Origin: a virus
DNA: 41,408 nt
Reading direction: 5' to 3' (one strand)
Virus record (IMG/VR): IMGVR_UViG_3300044615_001394
Location: 1 to 41,408 of that record
Positions 14,302 to 22,449 of this stretch are shown here, piece by piece. The notes beneath the pieces were generated by a model. The model searched no databases, was not told the origin of the DNA, and saw only the letters and a program-made list of their open reading frames with translations. Each line of letters begins with the position of its first letter. Position 1 is the first letter of the stretch. Made by a program: the position numbers and the translations under genes.

Positions 14302-14688
14302 TTAGCGCCGGAGGTTCTGCAAGGTCGTAATAAGTTCTTCATGCCTCCGTTCCTCGTCCCATTTCTTGTGGAGTTCCGCATCCGCCCTCCGCCTCTGCTC
14401 CACGGCGGCCAAGCCTGCCTGCCTGCCTTGGCTGGCGGCGGCCTCAAGGATGGCGTAGAGGCTGGCGGAAATGGCCTTTCGCTCGGCATCGGTGGAGGCC
14501 TTGGCTAGGGCGAAGCGCAGGCGTATCACGTCTGGCCTTTGGCGGGCCTTGCTGATGGCTTCAGCCTCGTAGGCGGCCACGGTCATGGCCTCAGAAGGGC
14601 GGCGGCTGTCCTGGGCCTGGGCGGGCTGTAGGCAGGCTAGGGCGAGGAGGAGGGCAAACGTCAGGAGGGCGTAGGTGATGGTTTTCAT
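14302..14688 (-). CDS. secreted or periplasmic helical protein
   Basis: This 128-residue protein has a signal peptide (MKTITYALLTFALLLALACL) and a good cleavage site after AQA. The mature part is strongly helical and charged (EQRRRADAELHKKWDEERRH). A spanin-like or envelope role is possible. No enzymatic motif is visible. Confidence 0.6.
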   Translation of the reverse strand: MKTITYALLTFALLLALACLQPAQAQDSRRPSEAMTVAAYEAEAISKARQRPDVIRLRFALAKASTDAERKAISASLYAILEAAASQGRQAGLAAVEQRRRADAELHKKWDEERRHEELITTLQNLRR

Positions 14689-14727
14689 TGTGGGGGTATT
14701 TTACTGGTGGGTGGGTGGTTGGCAAGC

Positions 14728-14784
14728 GCCGAACTGACTCTGAACCGAACCGGCTAGGGCCGGTCGGTTAGCTCTTTGTTATGC
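14728..14784. other. attC-like recombination-site fold at the end of the GNAT gene
   Basis: The 57-bp segment has outer boxes GCCGAAC (14728-14734) and GTTATGC (14778-14784), keeping the AAC...GTT ends of integron attC sites. Between them is an imperfect hairpin: AACCG-A-ACCGGC/GCCGGT-CGGTT with a bulged A and an extrahelical G. Each box differs from RYYYAAC/GTTRRRY at one position. On the minus strand it sits at the 3' end of the acetyltransferase gene, as in a gene cassette. No integrase is present. Confidence 0.35.
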
Positions 14785-15446
14785 GAAGAATCAGAGGCGG
14801 GAGTTCCATCCGCTTTAACGATCATAGCCCGGTAGTCTCGCATCGCCTTTCCGCGCACGAATTGAGTCACCAGCCCCGTTTGCTTGTTCTTGCGCCATAC
14901 GGACGCATCAGCTTTCCCGATTGCGGGTTCCATGACGGTATCCTCGAACAGTTCCACTTGCAGCGACTTGCGCCACACGTTGATTTTCCTCATACGCCGG
15001 ATACCGCCGTCTTGTATCCCCACACATTCGTATCCCATTTCCGCCCAGAACGTGTTCGCGTCGAGATCGAAGCCACAGCGGAGCGTGAGGGTGAATGCGC
15101 CCTGGGCGTAGTCTTCCATCGCTTGCACCAGCGCAGCCCCGTAGAGTCGCCGCCTTGCGTCGTATTCGATGCAGACTTGATGGCACTTCACGTCGTTTCC
15201 CCTTGCCCCCACGTAGAGGTATCCAGCGGGTTCCCCGTTCAGCAGTCCAAGCAGTATCCTTCCATTTTCTGCCTCACGCTCAAAGACGCATTTCGGGTAG
15301 AAGCTCAAGGCTTCCGCGTTCTTTTTCTGGAGGCTGTCCACGTAGGTGATGAGGCTCGGATGCACCTTCACGATTTGGAAGTCACTCCCAACGCATAACA
15401 AGTCGGTGGAGAGCAACGGGCGGGCGGTTTGTGTCGAAGTTTCCAT
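14754..15446 (-). CDS. GNAT-family acetyltransferase
   Basis: This 230-residue protein has a GNAT fold signature: LLGLLNGEPAGYLYVGAR, then VCIEYDARRRLYGAALVQAM (acetyl-CoA-binding helix, degenerate Q/RxxGxG/A), then AEMGYECVG. The substrate is unknown. Its base composition lacks the GCCTTGGC-rich style of neighbouring genes, and its 3' end overlaps an attC-like structure. Both features suggest acquisition. The ATG at 15446 was chosen as it precedes the conserved part. Confidence 0.75.
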   Translation of the reverse strand: METSTQTARPLLSTDLLCVGSDFQIVKVHPSLITYVDSLQKKNAEALSFYPKCVFEREAENGRILLGLLNGEPAGYLYVGARGNDVKCHQVCIEYDARRRLYGAALVQAMEDYAQGAFTLTLRCGFDLDANTFWAEMGYECVGIQDGGIRRMRKINVWRKSLQVELFEDTVMEPAIGKADASVWRKNKQTGLVTQFVRGKAMRDYRAMIVKADGTPASDSSHNKELTDRP

Positions 15447-15514
15447 GTGATTAGAGAGTTTGATTTTGCGGCGGAGCGGCGTTGTCCGCCCGTGCCTCAC
15501 CTATTGCGTTCGGC

Positions 15515-16996
15515 TTAAAGTTTCCCCACAATACCCGCCATTTCGCTTTCCGTCCAGCCCCGGCCATGCAGGCTGGGCCGCCGCCGTGAGCAGGTGATGG
15601 TGAGGCTATCGCGGGCGCGTGTGACGCCAACGTAGAAAAGACGCAGCATCTCGGCAGTGTCAGGCCATGAGGCTTGCTCCATGCCTGCCAGCAGAACGTG
15701 TTCAGCCTCCAGACCTTTGTAGCCGTGGAAAGTGCCGATGAACAGCCCGCCGTAGTCGTAGCTGGCGGCCTGCTCGGCTTGGGCTAGGGCCTCGGCCAGG
15801 GCTGGCAACAGGGCCTCTGTTTCGGCAGAGCCGCAGAGATCTATGAAATGCTTGATGTAGGGCAAGGCGTGGTGGTTTTCGTGGCTGGCTGTTCTGAGCC
15901 CTCCCTGAATGGAGGCCATAGCCTGCCGGATCATGGCCGGGTCAAGGGCCAAGGCCGGGCTTGGCGGCAAGGCGTCGGCCAGGGCCAGCCGTAGGCGCTC
16001 GGCCAGGGCGTTGTGGCGGCAGAGAATGGCGCGGGAGCCGGTGGGGTGGGCGGCCAGCCACTCGCGGATATGGGCAAACTCGGCGGCCTCGGTGCCTGCA
16101 TTGCAGATAGTGGGGGCAAGGTCGGCCATACTGCTACGCTCGCTCAACTCTGGGTAGTCGCGCACGGCCCGCATGGCGATAGCCCCGGCCTGCCCAGCGG
16201 TGAGGCGGTTGGCTGCATCGACTATGGCGGCGTTGCTCCGGTAGTTGTCAGCAAGCGTGAGTTGCTGCCAGTCTGCGGAGGCGGCGAGATGCTTGAAATA
16301 ATCTGGCGATGAGCCACGGAAGCCGAAGATTGATTGCATTTCGTCGCCCACAACGGTCTTGGACTTGGCCTTAATCTGCTCCAGTAGCGCGAAGTCACCG
16401 GGGGCAGAGTCCTGAAACTCGTCCCAGTACAGCGCATCCAACTCCCCAAGGCAGCCCGGTAAGTAGGCCACGGCCTCCCCTAGCAAAAGATCCATGCTGG
16501 CTTGTCCTGCCTCCACCATGGTCCGGCGGACGGCCTTAGCGGGGCCGTAAGCGCGATTGGAAACGGTAGGCTTGGCCTTGTCGGCGGCGAAGACTGATAA
16601 CGTGGCGGCGACATCGCGGATAGAGACGGCCTTATCGAGGCGAAGGCGGGTAAGCTCGGCCTTGATCATGGCGGCTTGCTGCTCCTCGTCTATGATGAGC
16701 GGGCGGCGGCCCTGCCAAGTTGGGAACTTGTGAGCCTCGGCCAAGGCTAAGGCGTGCAGCGTGCCAACGTGCCGCAGTCCGGTAATGCCAAGGGAGGCCA
16801 GCCTATCGGCCAAGATGCGGCCAGCCTGGACGGTGAAGCTGATGGCGACGACTTTGGCCGGGTCGGCTCCGGCCTGGATGGTGGCGGCGATGCGGTGCGT
16901 TAGAACGTGCGTCTTGCCGCTCCCGGCTGAACTGCGTATTAGCAGGCGTGGAGCGTTGGAGTAAACGGCGGCGGATTGCTCAGGTGATAGGCTCAT
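15515..16996 (-). CDS. UvrD/PcrA-like superfamily 1 DNA helicase
   Basis: This 493-residue protein has all main SF1A motifs: Walker A SSAGSGKT (22-29), DEFQD (192-196), VVGDEMQSIFGFRG (215-228), LADNYRS, GTFHGYKGLEAEHVLLAG and RLFYVGVTRARDSL. It likely unwinds DNA 3' to 5' in replication or recombination. It is shorter than cellular UvrD (about 720 residues), consistent with phage versions. The ATG overlaps the end of the NUMOD4-HNH gene. Confidence 0.9.
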   Translation of the reverse strand: MSLSPEQSAAVYSNAPRLLIRSSAGSGKTHVLTHRIAATIQAGADPAKVVAISFTVQAGRILADRLASLGITGLRHVGTLHALALAEAHKFPTWQGRRPLIIDEEQQAAMIKAELTRLRLDKAVSIRDVAATLSVFAADKAKPTVSNRAYGPAKAVRRTMVEAGQASMDLLLGEAVAYLPGCLGELDALYWDEFQDSAPGDFALLEQIKAKSKTVVGDEMQSIFGFRGSSPDYFKHLAASADWQQLTLADNYRSNAAIVDAANRLTAGQAGAIAMRAVRDYPELSERSSMADLAPTICNAGTEAAEFAHIREWLAAHPTGSRAILCRHNALAERLRLALADALPPSPALALDPAMIRQAMASIQGGLRTASHENHHALPYIKHFIDLCGSAETEALLPALAEALAQAEQAASYDYGGLFIGTFHGYKGLEAEHVLLAGMEQASWPDTAEMLRLFYVGVTRARDSLTITCSRRRPSLHGRGWTESEMAGIVGKL

Positions 16997-17676
16997 ATTG
17001 ATTTCCAGTATTCTTTTCTAGCTGCTCGGAGAATAGCGGACACGCTTACTTTGAACATGTCTGCTAACAGTTTGGCGTTGCCCTTAATTTTCGGCTTTGT
17101 TATGATGTTGCTTCTGATGTAGCGCACATTTTCAGCGGTGAGTTTTGATGTGCCTATTTTTTCTCCATTTAATCCTGACTCTCGCTGTTTGAGTCCAGTA
17201 TCGAATGCGTGCTGATTGTTTGCTGAGTAAGTTGTCCACTCAAGGTTAATTGGTCGGTTGTCTTTTTTGACGCCATTTTTGTGGTTTACACATTCGGCAT
17301 TAACTGGGCGTGAGTGGAAGGCCGAGCACACCAAAACATGAACTGTCACTTTCTTTACTCGCCCTAATTTTGACAGGCTTACATAGTAGTATCCATAAGT
17401 GCTGGTTTGGAGTTTTAGAAGTCGCTCTTTCAAATGCCTTTGCGCTCCATAACAACCGTGAGGCTGCACTCGCTGCATAGAACGCACGCGCCCAAATGAT
17501 GACACTTGGTATAAGCCTTCATAATCGGCTATTTCTGCCCACTTTTCCGCTTCTCCTCCCGTGCCCTGACCATCGCCTTGGCCTGTTCCGGTGAGAGACT
17601 GCGTTTGGACTTTTTCCCGCCCTTCTTCCCGATCTGAGAAAGGTATTGCTTGATGTCTGGATTCATTGGAGTTCAT
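16993..17676 (-). CDS. NUMOD4-HNH homing endonuclease
   Basis: The NUMOD4 motif EKWAEIADYEGLYQVSSFGR (about residues 44-63) is followed by an HNH_3 core (HVLVCSAFHSRPV, NHKNGVKKDNRPINLEW) and a C-terminal HTH (LLADMFKVSVSAILRAAR). The first 45 residues are an out-of-frame reading of a small conserved phage ORF (17529-17666), so the true start or expression mode is uncertain. No good internal ATG precedes the NUMOD4 motif. It belongs to a different family from the five plus-strand HNH genes. Confidence 0.8.
   Translation of the reverse strand: MNSNESRHQAIPFSDREEGREKVQTQSLTGTGQGDGQGTGGEAEKWAEIADYEGLYQVSSFGRVRSMQRVQPHGCYGAQRHLKERLLKLQTSTYGYYYVSLSKLGRVKKVTVHVLVCSAFHSRPVNAECVNHKNGVKKDNRPINLEWTTYSANNQHAFDTGLKQRESGLNGEKIGTSKLTAENVRYIRSNIITKPKIKGNAKLLADMFKVSVSAILRAARKEYWKSI
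17529..17666 (-). CDS. small conserved phage protein nested in the HNH gene
   Basis: This 45-residue protein begins MNPDIKQYLSQIGKKGGKK and continues SLSPEQAKAMVRAREEKRK. Short basic proteins with the YLxxIGKKGGK pattern are common in phages and plasmids, with unknown function. It lies in the frame +1 relative to the HNH frame and ends exactly where the NUMOD4 domain begins. It is probably the original gene, the HNH having landed at its 3' end. Confidence 0.65.
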   Translation of the reverse strand: MNPDIKQYLSQIGKKGGKKSKRSLSPEQAKAMVRAREEKRKSGQK

Positions 17677-17704
17677 CCCGGCTACTTTATCGTAGCCGGG
17701 TTTT
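17677..17704. terminator. 9-bp hairpin in front of the NUMOD4-HNH start
   Basis: CCCGGCTAC/GTAGCCGGG (17677-17685, 17692-17700), 6-nt loop. On the plus strand it is followed by TTTTGTT, terminator-like. On the minus strand it abuts the ATG at 17676 directly and could control translation of the HNH or nested gene. Confidence 0.55.
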
Positions 17705-17717
17705 GTTGCAAGTTGTA

Positions 17718-19733
17718 TTACAGCCTGATCTGATTTACCTCGGCTGGCACGCCGTCGATGTCGCGGTTATCAAGGACAATGACCTGATCCACAAGCCCGG
17801 CCTCCACGGCGGCGGCCAGATTCGCCAAGACGGCAGGCTTGCGGCTTGGATCAACAACGCCAAATTCGTCCACAATAACGAGCTTAAATCCTTGGTGATT
17901 GGCAGCCAAGGCGGCCTGGATGGCGGCGGTGGCAATGCGCTTGTCGCTGCCTGAGAAGCTGTCAAAAGGCACCCACACACTGCCCTCGTATCTGCCGAGC
18001 TGCAAATCATGCACGGTAAGCGGGGCGGCGAACAGCCCTTCCGTGAACGTCTGGCACACGTCCAACACGCCCCGCAAAGCGTGGTCCATAATGGCCTTCA
18101 CCCCGGCATCCCAAGCCAGCCGGGCCGCCTTGAAGGCCGCCTCGTCCTTCTCCAGCCCGGCCAGCCGTTCCTCGGCCTGCCGCCGGGTGGACTGCCGGGC
18201 CTCGGCCTGGGCCTGGGCGGCTTGGCGGGCCTCGGCGGTAGCGAGGGCACCACGGGCGGCGTCAAGTTGCTCGGAGAGTTCGGTGACGTTTTCGGCAATA
18301 CGGTCGGCGCGGAGGCTTGCCACAAGGCGGCCTTCGTCGGCCTTGGCGTAGGCGTCCCAAGCCCTAGCTCGGCGGGCCTCGGCGGTGAGGGCGTCGGCGG
18401 ACTCGGTGAGGTCGGCGAAAGCGTCTTGTAGGCCTTGGATGTCGGCCTCTGTGATGCCTGCGCCTTGGTCGGGGGCTGGGGCGATGTGGTCGAGGGTGGC
18501 CTGATTGGCGCGGAGCACGGCTTCGGAGGCGCGGGTGACGGCGGCGGCTTGGCGAATAAGGCTGTGAAGAGTTTGGAGGCGGTCGGCATTTTGCTTCATC
18601 GCTTCCTCCCATCCTGCAACGTCTGACTCTTCGGCTGCTTCGCGGTTCCAATGCACTGCCAAAGCTCCGCAACAAGGGCAAGTGCCTTTGCCGGTAAGCT
18701 CGTCGTTGTTGGCGGCATTGAGCTTGGTTTGCAGGCGGTCAGACTGAATCAGCAACTCGTCAATGTCAGCCTTGAACTTTGCCTCGTCCAAAGGCTCCCA
18801 CCCGTCCGCCACCACCTGATAGGCGGCCTGGGCCTCTGCCAGCTTGGCCTCAAGCCTGCCGTGCTCGGCCTGCCAGCGGTCCCATGCCTGCCGGTCTGCC
18901 TGGGCCTGGGCAAGGTCGGCCTGGGCGGTGCGGAGCTTGGCTTGCACGTCGGCTAACTGGGCCTCGAATGCTTCCGCTGTGCCGTTGGGGCGCTCGCCTG
19001 GGGGCTGGACGGGGGCCGGGCGGCTGGCAATGGCGTTGGCCTCGCCGGTCAGGGTGGCAATCTCGCGCTCTAGGCGGGAGACGTTGGCGCGGAGTTCGGA
19101 GATGGGCGGGCCGGTGTGGACGGGCGCGGAGGTGTCGAGGATCTCCATGCCTGCCAGGGTGCCGCGCATGTCCTTCATGCTGGCGGTGTAGCCGGTGGCG
19201 GTGGCCTTGGCGATGTCTTCCACGCTGGCTAGCCACTCCTGCACATCGTCAAACGCCTTGAGTGTGCCGGTGAGCTTTTCCAGCCCTGTCTCCGCCAGCA
19301 AGGCGCGGAGCTTGGCGGGCACGTCGTCGCCGCAGGCTCCAAGGATCATGCCTGCCCGGACTTTGGGCGAGGCGGCCAAGAAAGGCTCAAGGTCGAGCAT
19401 GACGGGGGGCAGGAGGTCGGCAGGGGCAGGGCTTTTGGCCTCGCCTTTAACCGACTTGCCTGAGCGGGTGAGGCTGCGGTCGTAGGTCTTGCCGCCAATG
19501 TCGAGGCTGGCCCCCATGCGCAGGCCGGAGCCGAGGGCGTCCATGATGCCACCGTTGGTCTTGGGCAGGCCGGGCACTTTGCCGGAGAGGACGAAGGACA
19601 AGGCGTTGGCGATGGTGGTTTTGCCCGCGCCATTGGCTCCGATAACGAGATTCGTGCCGGGTTTGAAGTCGTGGCGGCGGGTGCGGCCAGCGAAGGAGTC
19701 GAGAGAGGTGGAGGAGATGTATGTATTTTTCAT
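17718..19733 (-). CDS. SbcC/Rad50-like SMC-type ATPase
   Basis: This 671-residue protein has Walker A GANGAGKT (32-39), long helical coiled-coil arms (about 210-340 and 380-560), a zinc-hook CPCC (352-355), ABC signature FSGSDKR and Walker B KLVIVDEF near the C-terminus. Rad50-type proteins hold DNA ends for a nuclease partner. No SbcD/Mre11-like gene was seen in the window, so it may use a host partner or act as a recombination ATPase alone. Confidence 0.85.
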   Translation of the reverse strand: MKNTYISSTSLDSFAGRTRRHDFKPGTNLVIGANGAGKTTIANALSFVLSGKVPGLPKTNGGIMDALGSGLRMGASLDIGGKTYDRSLTRSGKSVKGEAKSPAPADLLPPVMLDLEPFLAASPKVRAGMILGACGDDVPAKLRALLAETGLEKLTGTLKAFDDVQEWLASVEDIAKATATGYTASMKDMRGTLAGMEILDTSAPVHTGPPISELRANVSRLEREIATLTGEANAIASRPAPVQPPGERPNGTAEAFEAQLADVQAKLRTAQADLAQAQADRQAWDRWQAEHGRLEAKLAEAQAAYQVVADGWEPLDEAKFKADIDELLIQSDRLQTKLNAANNDELTGKGTCPCCGALAVHWNREAAEESDVAGWEEAMKQNADRLQTLHSLIRQAAAVTRASEAVLRANQATLDHIAPAPDQGAGITEADIQGLQDAFADLTESADALTAEARRARAWDAYAKADEGRLVASLRADRIAENVTELSEQLDAARGALATAEARQAAQAQAEARQSTRRQAEERLAGLEKDEAAFKAARLAWDAGVKAIMDHALRGVLDVCQTFTEGLFAAPLTVHDLQLGRYEGSVWVPFDSFSGSDKRIATAAIQAALAANHQGFKLVIVDEFGVVDPSRKPAVLANLAAAVEAGLVDQVIVLDNRDIDGVPAEVNQIRL

Positions 19734-19745
19734 GGTGGTGTGGTG

Positions 19746-19988
19746 TTAGAAGTCAATATCAGCATATAGATGCTCGTCGGTAGCCGCTGGAAGTAGAATG
19801 CGGTGAACTCGGGAACAGTTGCCCCTACGTTCGGTTACTTGTTTGGCGAAAGTCGCGGCGTCCTTTCGGTTCATTGAAATGAACACGGTGCTAGGACGAC
19901 GATAGGCCAACGTCCAGATTTCGCTTCCTGGGGGGCGCTCAAAACAGACGTAGTATGCTTTGAATGCGGACTCATCTTTAAGTATCAT
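19746..19988 (-). CDS. hypothetical small protein
   Basis: This 80-residue protein has mixed alpha/beta composition. It overlaps the HTH gene upstream by 4 bp (ATGA) and ends 12 bp before the SbcC-like start. No domain was recognised. Confidence 0.6.
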   Translation of the reverse strand: MILKDESAFKAYYVCFERPPGSEIWTLAYRRPSTVFISMNRKDAATFAKQVTERRGNCSRVHRILLPAATDEHLYADIDF

Positions 19989-20197
19989 AGGCGTGGCAGT
20001 TTAGTGCGTTTCTGGTGGAGTTTGCGAAGCAGTTGTTGCAAGCCGTAACCTTGAATCATTGCGCGCTCTTGCTCCCAATTCTCCAACGTGCGTTTGTTTA
20101 TGCCGAGGACTTGAGCTGCATCACGCTGGCTAAACTCGTTATCGGAGCGCCAAGCACGCAACAAATCGGCAAATTCTTTACTGGTGGGTGGTGTCAT
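19985..20197 (-). CDS. XRE-type HTH regulator
   Basis: This 70-residue protein is an almost entire helix-turn-helix of the Cro/CI class: NEFSQRDAAQVLGINKRTLENWEQER (shown here by its key residues, about 19-45). It is likely a repressor or activator of early genes. It overlaps both neighbours by 4 bp. Confidence 0.75.
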   Translation of the reverse strand: MTPPTSKEFADLLRAWRSDNEFSQRDAAQVLGINKRTLENWEQERAMIQGYGLQQLLRKLHQKRTKLPRL

Positions 20198-20607
20198 GGC
20201 TTGATGAAGGTGAGAGTGGCCGTCCCTGAATAAGCCGGGCAGCCCTCGGCCTTGGCCTCAAAGCGGGCCTTGCCCCGCCTAACGACGGCATGGCCCTGCA
20301 AGACATGGCGGCGGCCCCGCTTGCCGAGCTTGTGGCCGGGCAGGCTAAGCCAAGTGGCCGAGTCTTGGCGCTTGGCCTCGATCTGCCCGGCGGCCACAAG
20401 GGCGCGGAGGCGGGCGTAGATGTTCGGCGAGTGGGCGGGCCTGCCTGCCTCCTTGCGGCGGGCGACCATGGCGGCCACCAACTCGGGCTTGGTCATCTGC
20501 CCGCACACGGCTAGCGTTACCAGGGCTAGCTGGCTGAGGCTGGACTGGCGGCGGGCGGGCTTGGCCGGGCGGGGGCTGGCGGTGGGGATGAGGTGGAAGT
20601 CATTCAT
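20194..20607 (-). CDS. winged-helix-like DNA-binding protein
   Basis: This 137-residue protein has a central winged-helix-like region: MTKPELVAAMVARRKEAG, then NIYARLRALVAAGQIEAKRQ, as in proteins that read DNA through a recognition helix and wing. The start MNDFHLIP follows the preceding gene with a 4-bp overlap; longer starts lie inside that gene. Confidence 0.6.
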   Translation of the reverse strand: MNDFHLIPTASPRPAKPARRQSSLSQLALVTLAVCGQMTKPELVAAMVARRKEAGRPAHSPNIYARLRALVAAGQIEAKRQDSATWLSLPGHKLGKRGRRHVLQGHAVVRRGKARFEAKAEGCPAYSGTATLTFIKP

Positions 20608-20873
20608 GGGGTAGAGATGGTAACAATGTTGGCGCTTTCTGAAGTAGCCGAAACTTGCCGGTTCTTCCCTGTTTTGATGTTGTATCCATAAATCATGGAT
20701 GGGTCGGGATCCCACCAAGGACGCTCTACCTTTAGAGTTGTTGAAACACCTTTAAGAAGGCAGGTTATAATAGTCCCAGGAGGGTATTTTTTAGACACCT
20801 CAAAACGAAGATTCTGCTCTGCTAATTTGTAGAGTTGTTGAGCTTGGGTGATTGCGAGATGCTCCAGTGGCAT
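20604..20873 (-). CDS. hypothetical small protein
   Basis: This 89-residue protein has a helical N-terminus (AITQAQQLYKLAEQNLRFEV) followed by a beta-rich part (GTIITCLLKGVSTTLKVERP) that may fold as a small barrel. It is in the minus-strand operon between the OB-like and winged-helix genes. No family was recognised. Confidence 0.6.
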   Translation of the reverse strand: MPLEHLAITQAQQLYKLAEQNLRFEVSKKYPPGTIITCLLKGVSTTLKVERPWWDPDPSMIYGYNIKTGKNRQVSATSESANIVTISTP

Positions 20874-20879
20874 AATTGT

Positions 20880-21689
20880 TTATTCGGGCCAAGGTTCATC
20901 TTGTGCGGCAGCTTCCTCGGCTGGATAGTCCGGCAAAGCGGCGGTTACGATGCTGGGGGCGATGTCGCCAGACTCCAAAGCCTTGCAAACGTGCAAGATT
21001 TCGGAGGCGCACTGGTGGACATCCTGCCAGAACACGCGGTTGCGCACCTCGTCGGCGATGGCCTCGGGCCTCACGCCCTTAACGAGCGCCGTGAACGCCT
21101 CCTTGACGGCCATCCCCACCGTAGCGCCATGCGGACCGGCAGGCACAGGCGGCCTGCTAGGCTGGGTTGGTGGCTGCTGCGGAAGGCGGGCGGCTTGGGG
21201 TGGCGGGCCTGACTGGCGCGGTGGCGGCCCCATGGCTGGCCGGGCGGGCTGCTGGGGGTGGTTGTCGTACACAATATCCGTCCTGTGGGCTGGCGGGCCT
21301 TGGCGGGCTGGCGGGGCCGCCTGGGCTGGGGCGGCAGGAACGCCTTCGAGCCATTCAATCACGGTGCGTGGGCGGCCATGCTGGTCGACTCCTTTTGCGT
21401 TGATACGCTTCCTCCCATTATACGAGTCAACGGTAAGGCCAGTGAGTTCGTTTTTGCCGTTGCGGGTGGCAGAAATGCGAGCCCACGGACCTACCCAATC
21501 TTGAGTCAACGGCTCGTAATCCACAAAACGCAGGCTAGCCTTGTGGCCTGCGGCGTCCTCGGCGTAGGCGCTTTGAATGGTGCCTTGCCCAAAGGGCTTT
21601 GGTGGGTCCAGTTTGAGAAGCCTCACTTCGACGGCCTCCAAGTCGTTATTATCTGGGATAAGCTCCAGCGCGCTGAGTGGTGTAATCAT
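20880..21689 (-). CDS. putative OB-fold DNA-metabolism protein
   Basis: This 269-residue protein has a beta-rich N-terminal half (VEVRLLKLDPP, GTIQSAYAEDAAGHKASLRF, WARISATRNGKNELTGLTVD) resembling an OB fold, a long Pro/Gln linker (about 115-185), and a helical C-terminal domain. Domain order resembles phage ssDNA-binding or recombination mediators, but no family can be assigned. It is first in the minus-strand operon, reading away from the promoter at 21724-21751. Confidence 0.6.
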   Translation of the reverse strand: MITPLSALELIPDNNDLEAVEVRLLKLDPPKPFGQGTIQSAYAEDAAGHKASLRFVDYEPLTQDWVGPWARISATRNGKNELTGLTVDSYNGRKRINAKGVDQHGRPRTVIEWLEGVPAAPAQAAPPARQGPPAHRTDIVYDNHPQQPARPAMGPPPRQSGPPPQAARLPQQPPTQPSRPPVPAGPHGATVGMAVKEAFTALVKGVRPEAIADEVRNRVFWQDVHQCASEILHVCKALESGDIAPSIVTAALPDYPAEEAAAQDEPWPE

Positions 21690-21751
21690 AGGATGTCTGG
21701 CCGCTGTTGCGCGGTTGACTCCAACTCTAACGCATACCGTTTAGTTTGCAA
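21690..21751 (-). promoter_or_regulatory. minus-strand promoter and leader of the OB-like gene
   Basis: -35 TTGCAA (21746-21751), 16-bp spacer, -10 TAGAGT (21724-21729). The leader contains a small hairpin CCGC/GCGG and CCAGACATCC just before the ATG. It is divergent from the HNH promoter at 21776. Confidence 0.45.
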
Positions 21752-21775
21752 ATGGTATCGTCGCGCTAATTCTCT

Positions 21776-21845
21776 TTGAGGATTGGCGGTAATGTGTTAT
21801 TATGAACACGCCGCCGGAAGCTAGACACTTCACGACGGCGCTAAC
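21776..21845 (+). promoter_or_regulatory. HNH expression cassette B: promoter plus 5' hairpin
   Basis: -35 TTGAGG (21776-21781), 16-bp spacer, -10 TATTAT (21798-21803). The hairpin has P1 CGCCG/CGGCG (21809-21813, 21836-21840), internal loop, and P2 GAAG/CTTC with a 7-nt loop. CTAAC is at 21841-21845 and the ATG at 21865. Confidence 0.7.
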
Positions 21846-21864
21846 TCCAATCCATATTATCGCT

Positions 21865-22449
21865 ATGAACGAAGCTACTACAACCGTGCCACTGGCACAT
21901 GACGAAATCAACCCCACACCCGCAGATGAGGCGAGATTCTGGGCGAAGGTCAATAGAAATGGCCCAACAATGCCGCACATGGATAGCCCGTGCTGGATAT
22001 GGACGGCGGGAACACAGGGTGGTTATGGGCGAGCTTGGGCAGGCGGAAAACACAACCTTGCTCACAGGTTAGCGTGGCTCTTCACAAATGGCCCCATACC
22101 GCGAGATGGTCATAATGGAATCTGCGTATTGCATAAGTGCGACACGCCAGCCTGCGTAAATCCTCATCATCTTTTCATTGGCACGAATGCTGACAACGTA
22201 CGCGACATGCTGAACAAGGGGCGAGGAAATAAAGCTTGTGGAGATCGGCATAGCTCACGTACTAAGCCTGAATGCGTTCCGCGTGGCGAGTCGGCAAGCA
22301 ATGTTAAACTCACCGCTGCTGATGTTTTAGAGATCCGCAGACTCTACGCTAACGGAATGTCACAAAGTCGCCTTACCTCGCTGTTCGGCGTGACACAAGC
22401 AGCCATCAGCCTTATTGTCCTACGCAGAAACTGGAAACACCTCCCATGA
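21865..22449 (+). CDS. free-standing HNH homing endonuclease, paralogue 3
   Basis: This 194-residue protein has the core LAHRLAWLF, CVLHKCDTPACVNPHHLFIG, NADNVRDMLNKGR, one 15-residue module (DRHSSRTKPECVPRG) and an HTH (SQSRLTSLFGVTQAAISLIV). It sits between the OB-like gene and rusA; its TGA overlaps the rusA ATG. The start is 20 bp after CTAAC. An ATG at 21802 lies in the -10 and was rejected. Confidence 0.85.
   Translation: MNEATTTVPLAHDEINPTPADEARFWAKVNRNGPTMPHMDSPCWIWTAGTQGGYGRAWAGGKHNLAHRLAWLFTNGPIPRDGHNGICVLHKCDTPACVNPHHLFIGTNADNVRDMLNKGRGNKACGDRHSSRTKPECVPRGESASNVKLTAADVLEIRRLYANGMSQSRLTSLFGVTQAAISLIVLRRNWKHLP

Noticed and set aside
14781-15398. Open frame antisense to the acetyltransferase gene
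   Set aside because: A shadow of the GNAT gene, without a plausible start region or protein-like composition.
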